A stretch of 64,000 nt of DNA from Streptomyces sp. L-9-10 (lineage in GTDB: Bacteria > Actinomycetota > Actinomycetes > Streptomycetales > Streptomycetaceae): the NCBI RefSeq assembly GCF_004151105.1, contig NZ_PHRF01000162.1, positions 201,442 to 265,441 of the forward strand, in the 5' to 3' direction. This document shows, piece after piece, positions 58,653 through 64,000 of the stretch (the stretch's first letter is position 1; each line of letters begins with the position of its first letter). The notes beneath the pieces were generated by a model. It had not been told where the DNA came from and did no database searches. It was given only the letters and a program-made list of their open reading frames with translations. The position numbers and the translations under genes were made by a program.

Positions 58653-59474
58653 ATGAAGATCTGGGTCAACGGCGCACTCCACACGGCCGAGGGTGCCCTC
58701 GTGTCCGTGCTGGATCATGGACTGACCGTGGGGGACGGCATCTTCGAGACGGTCAAGACCGTCCAGGGCCGGCCCTTCGCCCTCACCCGGCATCTGGACC
58801 GGCTGAGCCGCTCCGCCCGAGGGCTCGGGCTGCCGGAGCCGGATCTCGACGAGGTACGCCGCGCCTGCGCGGCCGTTCTCGACGCCAACCCGGTGGAGCT
58901 GGGGCGGCTGCGGATCACCTACACCGGCGGGCTCTCCCCGCTCGGCTCCGACCGGGGCGAGGCGGGGCCGACCCTGGTGGTCGCCGTCGGCGGGACGAAG
59001 CGCCGCCCCGACACCACCGCCGCCATCACCGTTCCGTGGACGCGCAACGAGCGCGGCGCGGTGACCGGCCTCAAGACCACCTCGTACGCGGAGAACGTCG
59101 TCGCCCTCGCGCGGGCGCGCGAGGGCGACGCGAGCGAGGCGCTCTTCGCCAATACGGTCGGCGCCCTCTGCGAGGGCACGGGCTCCAACGTCTTCGTCGT
59201 CCTCGACGGCGAGTTGCACACCCCGCCGCTCGCGTCCGGCTGCCTCGCCGGCATCACCCGGGCCCTGACGGCCGAGTGGTGCGGTGCCCATGAGACGGAT
59301 CTGCCGCTGGACGTCCTGGAGCGTGCGGACGAGATCTTCCTGACGTCCACGCTGCGCGACGTCCAGGCCGTCCACCGTCTCGACGACCGTCAACTGCCCG
59401 CCGCCCCGGGGCCGGTGACCACCAAGGCGATGCGCGTCTTCGAGGAGCGGGCCGGCGCCGACCTGGACCCCTGA
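58653..59474 (+). CDS. pabC: Aminodeoxychorismate lyase-like class IV aminotransferase
   Basis: A 273-residue PLP enzyme of fold type IV. VSVLDHGLTVGDGIFETVKT opens the domain, the PLP Lys lies in GLKTTSYAENVVALARA, and SNVFVVLDGELHTPPLASG follows. It starts directly after the pabB stop codon (TAG-ATG), so the two are co-translated and should release p-aminobenzoate and pyruvate. A branched-chain or D-amino-acid aminotransferase cannot be fully excluded. Confidence 0.87.
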   Translation: MKIWVNGALHTAEGALVSVLDHGLTVGDGIFETVKTVQGRPFALTRHLDRLSRSARGLGLPEPDLDEVRRACAAVLDANPVELGRLRITYTGGLSPLGSDRGEAGPTLVVAVGGTKRRPDTTAAITVPWTRNERGAVTGLKTTSYAENVVALARAREGDASEALFANTVGALCEGTGSNVFVVLDGELHTPPLASGCLAGITRALTAEWCGAHETDLPLDVLERADEIFLTSTLRDVQAVHRLDDRQLPAAPGPVTTKAMRVFEERAGADLDP

Positions 59475-59545
59475 GACCCGGTGACCGGCGCGGCCGGTCC
59501 GTAAAGCGGATGACTCCGCGCCACGCGTTGGGTACAACTCCCCTG

Positions 59546-60385
59546 ATGACCACCACTCTGCGGCCGACCGGGCCGCTTCAGCAGGCCGACGACGGCGGGA
59601 AAACACGCTCCTACGAGGTCTGCGTGAACAGCCGTCCCGTCGGCACGATCGCACTCGCCACGGACCCCGGCTTCGGGCACAGGGCCGGGATCATCCAGGC
59701 CCTCCGCGTCGACGAACCGGACCGCAGACGCGGCCGGGGCACCGTCGCGGTGCTCGCCGCCGAGGAGGTGCTGCGCGGCTGGGGCTGCGGCCAGGTGCTG
59801 GCCGCCGTACCGTCCGACGCGGTCCCCGCGCTCCGTCTGCTGGAGTCCCTCGGCTACACCGAGCGCAGCCGCAACATGGACAAGGCGGTACCGGCCCGGC
59901 CCCCGCGGCTCCCGGCGGATGTCGAGGGCCGTCCGATGAACGACGCGGAGTACGAGGTCTGGGAGGCGCGGGCCCTCGACGACTACGCCCGCAACTGGAC
60001 GGCCCGTGGCGTGCCGCCCGAGCAGGCCCGCGGCAAGGCGGAGGCCGGCCACCGCGAGAACCTCCCCGAGGGCCTGGCCACCCCGGGCGTCTCGATCAGC
60101 GTCCTCGTCCACGCCGGAACCACCGTCGGCCATGTCTGGGTCGCGCCGCGCGAGGTGCGACCCGGCGAGTGGGGCTCGTGGGTGTACGACGTGGCGGTCG
60201 CCGAGGACCAGCGTGGCAAGGGCTACGGCCGCGCGCTGATGCTGCTCGCCGAGCGGGCGGCGCTGGAGACCGGGGACAGCCTGCTGGGGCTGCATGTGTT
60301 CGCGAACAACACCCCGGCGATCCGGCTGTACGAATCGCTCCAGTACGCCACCACGAGCCGCAACTTCTTCAAACAGCTGCTCTGA
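59546..60385 (+). CDS. Double-GNAT N-acetyltransferase
   Basis: A 279-residue protein with two GNAT folds. The first carries IIQALRVDEPDRRRGRGTVA and the second the better conserved VYDVAVAEDQRGKGYGRALM with the final NNTPAIRLYESLQY. Tandem GNAT proteins include mycothiol synthase-like enzymes, but diagnostic MshD features are not evident. TACAAC (59533-59538) ends 7 nt before the ATG, another leaderless candidate. Confidence 0.85.
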   Translation: MTTTLRPTGPLQQADDGGKTRSYEVCVNSRPVGTIALATDPGFGHRAGIIQALRVDEPDRRRGRGTVAVLAAEEVLRGWGCGQVLAAVPSDAVPALRLLESLGYTERSRNMDKAVPARPPRLPADVEGRPMNDAEYEVWEARALDDYARNWTARGVPPEQARGKAEAGHRENLPEGLATPGVSISVLVHAGTTVGHVWVAPREVRPGEWGSWVYDVAVAEDQRGKGYGRALMLLAERAALETGDSLLGLHVFANNTPAIRLYESLQYATTSRNFFKQLL

Positions 60386-60419
60386 GCACCGCCGCCGAGA
60401 CCCTCCGACGCTCGACCGC

Positions 60420-60932
60420 CTAAGCGCTCGCCAGCAGCCGGTCCGCGATCTCCTCGATGCGCCCGCGCAGCCCTTCCTGGCTCTTGCCGCCGTCCAGCCG
60501 CTCGTCCCCGATGACATACGTGGGGGTGCCGGTGACCCCGATCGCCTTGCCCTCGGCCTGGTCGGCGTCGACGGCCAGGAGGTGCCGGCCGTCGATCAGC
60601 GCGGTGTCGAACTCCTCGGCGTCCAGTCCCAGCTCACGCGCCACCTCCAGCAGGACGGGTTCCCCCTTGGCCGCCAGCTCCGCCGTCCTGCCCAGTACGG
60701 CTTCGACGTACGGCCAGCCGCGCCCCTGCTCCGCGGCTTCCTCGGCGGCCTGCGCGGCGGCGTACGCGTGCTTGTGCTTCTCCAGGGGGAAGTGCCGCAG
60801 CCGCGGCTCCAGCCGGTCCCCGTAGCGGGCGCGCAGCGCGCGCACATCGTCCAGGGCCCGGTGGCAGTCGGGGCATTCCAGGTCGCACCAGATGCCGAGG
60901 ACGACGGGACGGATGGCGGTGGAGTCGTTCAT
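60420..60932 (-). CDS. DsbA-family thioredoxin-fold protein
   Basis: A 170-residue protein without a signal peptide, starting MNDSTAIRPVVLGIWCDLEC. The active-site region CDLECPDCH contains C-x3-C-x2-C rather than one classic CxxC. The cis-Pro loop is GVTGTPTYVIGDERLDG. The helical insert EEAAEQGRGWPYVEAVLGRT is typical of FrnE/2-hydroxychromene-isomerase-like cytosolic members. A redox or glutathione/mycothiol-linked role is likely but unspecified. It converges on the acetyltransferase gene. Confidence 0.85.
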   Translation of the reverse strand: MNDSTAIRPVVLGIWCDLECPDCHRALDDVRALRARYGDRLEPRLRHFPLEKHKHAYAAAQAAEEAAEQGRGWPYVEAVLGRTAELAAKGEPVLLEVARELGLDAEEFDTALIDGRHLLAVDADQAEGKAIGVTGTPTYVIGDERLDGGKSQEGLRGRIEEIADRLLASA

Positions 60933-61112
60933 GGGGCCAGTCTTCCAGCCCGCGGGACCCCGCCCGACCGGGACCTGGGGAGGACACCGTCCCCGAGATC
61001 TCCCCCAGATCCGTCCGGCCTCGCCCCGCACCGTGGCCCCGACCCGGTCGCGAGGTGCAGGATGGAGAGCGAGACGTTTCCGGCCGATGAGGCGCGCTGC
61101 CTGGAGGACCTG

Positions 61113-61562
61113 ATGATTGCCGAGACCATTTGCTCCGCGGTGTCAGCAGCGGGCCTGGGCATCGCCGCGATCACGGCGTACCGGAAGCGCTTCCTCGCCG
61201 CGGCCCGCATCGCGGCCTATGCGCTGGTGCCGGTGGCGCTGGCGATGACGGGCATCGTGAAGTGGGCCGCCAACACGGCGTTCAGCCCGATGGCGTGGGC
61301 GGGCTTCGGGGTCCTCGCGGTGGCATGGCTGCTGTTCATGACCACCCGGGCGGTGGAGCGCCGACGGGGCGGGACGCGCAAGGAGCGCAGAGCCGCGGCG
61401 AAGGCCGCGCGCCAGGGCGCCGCGGTCGAGCCCGCCGCGTCCGCGCCCTCGCTGGGCCCCGGCACCCGGCCGGCCGCTCAGCCCAAGGCCAAGGAGCCCG
61501 CGGCGAAGCCGGGTGACGACTTCAGCGACATCGAGGCCATTCTCAAGAAGCACGGCATCTGA
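61113..61562 (+). CDS. Conserved two-helix membrane protein
   Basis: A 149-residue protein with hydrophobic segments AETICSAVSAAGLGIAAI, IAAYALVPVALAMTGIV and AWAGFGVLAVAWLLFMTT, then a basic Ala/Lys-rich tail ending DDFSDIEAILKKHGI. ATG 61113 is chosen because GGAGGA lies 4-5 nt upstream; the frame extends to 61062. Similar proteins occur in other streptomycetes. No function is known. Two hairpins (61568-61585 and 61606-61628) follow. Confidence 0.75.
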   Translation: MIAETICSAVSAAGLGIAAITAYRKRFLAAARIAAYALVPVALAMTGIVKWAANTAFSPMAWAGFGVLAVAWLLFMTTRAVERRRGGTRKERRAAAKAARQGAAVEPAASAPSLGPGTRPAAQPKAKEPAAKPGDDFSDIEAILKKHGI

Positions 61563-61567
61563 GCCTT

Positions 61568-61628
61568 CTCGCGGCCTGCCGCGAGCCACCGTGACCGACC
61601 GGAGCGCACTCCCCGTTTCCGGGAGTGC
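61568..61628 (+). terminator. Double-hairpin terminator
   Basis: CTCGCGGC pairs with GCCGCGAG around CT (61568-61585), and GCACTCCC with GGGAGTGC around a 7-nt loop (61606-61628). Both directly follow the membrane protein gene. Confidence 0.7.
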
Positions 61629-61760
61629 CGGGCAGCATCGCAGGTGAGACGGGATTCGGCGGGATTTCGTGGATGTTTTCCACGGAATATGATGAACTCC
61701 CGCTCCGAGGACGCGTGTTGGTCAACAGGCCGGTTCGGGGTGCGTCATGATCGCCCCGAG

Positions 61761-61913
61761 ATGCTCGATACCTCACGGGGTGAACCCCCCGCACCCACCG
61801 ATGAGCAGCGCGGTTGTCTTTTCGCGCTCTCCCAGCCGCCGTTGATGATCTTCCTGACGGTGATCGGCTCGCTGCTGCTGATGGCGGCGGTCCACGATCT
61901 CTTCCTGCTGTGA
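61761..61913 (+). CDS. Small membrane-anchored protein (about 50 aa)
   Basis: A short frame ending in QPPLMIFLTVIGSLLLMAAVHDLFLL (read as one C-terminal helix plus an acidic end) looks like a real small membrane protein rather than a shadow. The start is uncertain: ATG 61761 gives 50 residues and upstream in-frame ATGs at 61689 or 61692 give about 74. TATGAT at 61689 could be a -10 instead. It ends 6 bp before the converging CGNR gene. Confidence 0.5.
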   Translation: MLDTSRGEPPAPTDEQRGCLFALSQPPLMIFLTVIGSLLLMAAVHDLFLL

Positions 61914-61919
61914 GTGGCC

Positions 61920-62495
61920 TCAGCCGGCCGCCGCTTCCTTGCGGCGTGCCCGGTACGCGGCCACATGCAGCCGGTTGCCGCAGGTGCGGCTGTCGCAGTA
62001 ACGGCGCGAGCGGTTCCGCGACAGGTCGACGAACGCGTGCCCGCAGTCCGGGGCCTCGCAGCGGCGCAGCCTTTCCTGTTCTCCGGCCACGACCATGAAC
62101 GCCAGGGCCATGCCGCAGTCGGCGGCGAGATGATCGGCGACGGAGGCGCCCGGCGCGAAGTAGTGCACATGCCAGTCGTAGCCGTCGTGATCGGTCAGCT
62201 GCGGCGTCGTCCCCGCGGCCGCGACGAGCTGATTGATCAGATCGGCCGCGGAGCGCGGGTCCCGCGCCGCGAAGACCTCCGCGAACCGGGCCCGTACGTT
62301 CAGTACGGCCCGCAGATCGCGGTTGCCCAGGTCTCCCACCCCGCTGATGTCATGGCTCCGTACGAAGCCGTACAGCGCCTCGACGTCCCCGAGCCCGTCC
62401 GTACCGCCGACGCCGTCCGAATCCTCCTCCGGTGCGGTGTTCACCAGATCGACGACCGTGTCGAGCGCGATCCGGGTGTCGTGTGGAATCAGCAC
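61920..62495 (-). CDS. CGNR zinc-finger/ABATE-domain transcription factor-like protein
   Basis: A 191-residue protein with an N-terminal ABATE-like domain (IALDTVVDLVNTAPEE) and a C-terminal CGNR zinc finger: RRCEAPDCGHAFVDLSRNRS, then RRYCDSRTCGNRLHVAAYRA. The last segment carries the defining CGNR residues and a basic helix, suggesting nucleic-acid binding. GTG 62493-62495 has GGGAG 6 nt upstream; the longer frame is not supported. The regulated genes are unknown. Confidence 0.88.
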   Translation of the reverse strand: MLIPHDTRIALDTVVDLVNTAPEEDSDGVGGTDGLGDVEALYGFVRSHDISGVGDLGNRDLRAVLNVRARFAEVFAARDPRSAADLINQLVAAAGTTPQLTDHDGYDWHVHYFAPGASVADHLAADCGMALAFMVVAGEQERLRRCEAPDCGHAFVDLSRNRSRRYCDSRTCGNRLHVAAYRARRKEAAAG

Positions 62496-62654
62496 GATCC
62501 GCTCCCTGCCTGCCGCGGGCCGGTGCCCGCCTGATCCCGCCGACTTTAGTCGCTGGCCGCGCCGGACGGGGCCGGGCCGGAAACGCACCGGCGCCGTCGT
62601 CGCGGTGGCTTCCGCGGCGACGGCGTCGGTGTCCTCCGTATGCGGTTGTCCGCG

Positions 62655-62685
62655 CGGCGCCGTCTCCCCGAGTCGGACGGCGCCG
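62655..62685 (-). terminator. ssgB terminator
   Basis: CGGCGCCGTC pairs perfectly with GACGGCGCCG around an 11-nt loop, 19 bp past the minus-strand ssgB stop codon. Confidence 0.75.
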
Positions 62686-62703
62686 TGCAGCCCTCTGCCT
62701 GGC

Positions 62704-63117
62704 TCAGCTCTCGGCCAGGATGTGTGAGAGTTCCGTGTCGAGATCGAAGTGACGATGCTCGGTGCCGGGTGGCACCGCGGCGTCGGTCCGCTTGAGGAAC
62801 GACTCCAGGGCCCGCGCCGGGGCCTCGAGCAAGGCTTCGCCCTCAGGGGAGCTCAGAGCGATGCAGACGACGCCCTGACCGTGACTGCGGGACGGCCAGA
62901 CTCGGACGTCGCCGGTGCCGGTGGGCCGGTGCAGCCCCTCGGCGAGAAGGTCGCGGGCGAAGACCCACTCGACCGTCTCTTCGGCTCCGGTGTGGAAGGT
63001 GGCGTGCACGGCATAGGGATCGGCCGTGTCATACCGGAGGCCCGCGGGTACAGGCAGTGAGGACTCGCTCGATACAACGAGGCGCAGGTGCAGCTCGCAG
63101 CTGACCGTGGTGTTCAT
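62704..63117 (-). CDS. ssgB: Sporulation-specific cell division protein SsgB
   Basis: A 137-residue SsgA-like protein. The sequence MNTTVSCELHLRLVVSSESS through RYDTADPYAVHATFHTGAEE and SFLKRTDAAVPPGTEHRHFD matches SsgB, the most conserved member. SsgB recruits FtsZ to sporulation septa in aerial hyphae. The length equals the known protein. ATG 63117 is the only start giving this N-terminus. In Streptomyces coelicolor ssgB depends on a sporulation sigma factor; no clear matching promoter was identified here. It marks the organism as a sporulating streptomycete. Confidence 0.95.
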   Translation of the reverse strand: MNTTVSCELHLRLVVSSESSLPVPAGLRYDTADPYAVHATFHTGAEETVEWVFARDLLAEGLHRPTGTGDVRVWPSRSHGQGVVCIALSSPEGEALLEAPARALESFLKRTDAAVPPGTEHRHFDLDTELSHILAES

Positions 63118-63307
63118 AAGCGCCAGGGCCTTTCGCTCAGTGTGCGCTCGGGGATTCGCACGTCGGCGAAGTCGACATGCCACCTACGGTGCCGTTGTAA
63201 ACCCCTCTGTCTGTTTTGTGATTCTTCGGGTAGCTCGTACGGCGGTGTGTGACTTCGGGTTATACGGCTATTCCGGTGACGCGGACGATTCCGGTACGTT
63301 GGGAGCC

Positions 63308-63778
63308 ATGCGTGCGGAGAGTGACGAGCGAGGGCGGGTCGTGGTGCCGACGGCCGAGCGGCGTGTCCCGGGGGGCGTGGCGGAGGGTGTGACGGCGAAC
63401 CCGGAGCGTGAGCTCGGGTCCCGTGCGCCCCGATTCATCAAGGCGTCGCGGACGCTCCATCTGAGCTGGCAGGTCGGCGTCTTCGTCGTCGGCCTCGCGG
63501 TGGTGGTCGCGGGTGTCTTCATGCTCGTGCTGCCGGGGCCCGGCTGGCTGGTGATCTTCGGTGGTATGGCGATCTGGGCGACCGAGTTCGTCTGGGCGCA
63601 GCTGGTGCTGCGCTGGACCCGTCGCAAGGTCACCGAGGCGGCCCAGAAGGCCCTGGACCCGAAGGTCAGGCGGCGCAACATCATCCTCACCACCATCGGC
63701 CTGGTGATCATCGCCGTACTGCTCGGGATCTATCTCTGGAAGTTCGGGATCGTCATGCCCTGGAAGATCGACCAGTGA
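63308..63778 (+). CDS. TIGR02611-family membrane protein
   Basis: A 156-residue inner-membrane protein. A hydrophilic N-terminus is followed by three helices (VGVFVVGLAVVVAGVFMLVL, WLVIFGGMAIWATEFVWAQL and ILTTIGLVIIAVLLGIYLW) and a conserved PGPGW loop between the first two. This is the actinobacterial TIGR02611 family of unknown function, commonly found beside ssgB. TACGTT (63295-63300) ends 7 nt before the ATG, and GGGAG in between could also act as a ribosome site. Confidence 0.85.
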   Translation: MRAESDERGRVVVPTAERRVPGGVAEGVTANPERELGSRAPRFIKASRTLHLSWQVGVFVVGLAVVVAGVFMLVLPGPGWLVIFGGMAIWATEFVWAQLVLRWTRRKVTEAAQKALDPKVRRRNIILTTIGLVIIAVLLGIYLWKFGIVMPWKIDQ

Positions 63779-63832
63779 TCCGGAACGCGTCCGGGGGCGC
63801 CGCTGACATGGGGTAATGTTTGCGGTGCGTCC

Positions 63833-63902
63833 GGGCGATTAGCTCAGTGGGAGAGCGCTTCGTTCACACCGAAGAGGTCACTGGTTCGAACCCAGTATCG
63901 CC
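63833..63902 (+). tRNA. tRNA-Val (CAC), 3' end truncated by two bases
   Basis: Acceptor GGGCGAT, D arm, anticodon loop TTCACAC (CAC) between CTTCG and CGAAG, and T-arm CTGGTTCGAACCCAG are intact. The 3' strand reads ATCGCC and then TT. Position 72 should be C to pair with G1, and the discriminator should be A as in the other Val tRNAs of this window. The two wrong bases are the first bases of the inverted argC segment, so the gene is broken at its last two positions. Confidence 0.85.
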
Positions 63903-64000
63903 TTGCCGGTGAGGGCTCCGATCTCGATCCCGGGGTGGCCGAGAAGCAGACGGAGCAGCTCCCCGCCCGCGTACCCACTGGCCCCCGCCACCGCGGCGCG
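63903..64000 (-). repeat. 98-bp perfect inverted copy of the argC 5' coding region
   Basis: Read on the minus strand from 64000 to 63903, every base equals 20595-20692 of argC (codons 7-39, including the GASGYAGGELL fold). Identity stops at the tRNA-Val junction and is cut by the window edge on the other side, so the true length is at least 98 bp. It has no complete gene. Confidence 0.95.

Noticed and set aside
63833..64000. tRNA-Val as an attachment site for an integrated mobile element
   Set aside because: Integration leaves an intact tRNA 3' end and an integrase nearby. Here the end is damaged and the joined DNA is argC, with no integrase or phage gene visible.

Overview
This window is chromosomal DNA from a Streptomyces or very close relative. 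The evidence is the very high G+C content with G/C at almost every third codon position, frequent GTG/TTG starts, ATGA/GTGA-coupled operons, an SsgB sporulation protein, a family of TANNNT promoters placed 6-8 nt before start codons, and two bldA-type TTA codons in the gene at the left edge. No prophage, insertion sequence, CRISPR array or secondary-metabolite gene cluster is visible. Most genes are housekeeping or conserved actinobacterial genes.

Left part (1-20.5 kb): a truncated TTA-containing gene, 3-hydroxybutyryl-CoA dehydrogenase, a secreted GHL10 glycosidase-like protein, an EamA transporter and a MocR regulator whose start codons share one CATG, a degenerate histidine-phosphatase-like protein, a P-loop protein coupled to RecQ, a VOC protein, a YciI plus ECF sigma pair followed by a DUF1059 protein, and a large FtsX-type ABC system (two giant permeases and one ATPase on the minus strand, a second ATPase divergent).

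Arginine region (20.5-33 kb): argCJBDR is one tightly coupled operon behind a promoter that overlaps a probable ArgR operator. argG and argH lie 5 kb downstream behind a second such promoter. Between them sit a flavin electron-transfer operon (ferric-reductase-like protein, FMN-binding protein, ApbE), an L,D-transpeptidase, a flavin-nucleotide oxidase family protein and a DUF488 protein. argF is not in the window.

Middle part (33-46 kb): a TetR-MFS efflux pair with a perfect operator, PlsC-type acyltransferase, Tat-exported glycerophosphodiesterase, a small sigma factor, acetyltransferases, two small membrane proteins, and a methionine importer metNIQ preceded by a 28-codon leader ORF ending in a Cys/Arg cluster and several inverted repeats.

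Cobalamin/siroheme genes (44.4-50.9 kb): cobL, a BluB-CobT fusion with a roughly 520-residue Pro/Glu/Ala-rich N-terminus, and a His-rich bifunctional precorrin-2 dehydrogenase/uroporphyrinogen-III methyltransferase.

Right part (51-64 kb): aldo/keto reductase, TrmH methyltransferase, Ser/Thr kinase, a five-tRNA operon (Gly-Cys-Val-Val-Val), pabB-pabC, acetyltransferase, DsbA-like protein, CGNR regulator, ssgB, a TIGR02611 membrane protein and tRNA-Val(CAC).

The most striking anomaly is at the right edge. tRNA-Val(CAC) is cut two bases before its end and joined to a 98-bp perfect inverted copy of argC codons 7-39, which runs off the window. This is either a recent inversion or duplication breakpoint or, more likely, an assembly chimera. 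The best candidate for an undescribed regulatory element is the Cys-rich leader ORF upstream of metNIQ.
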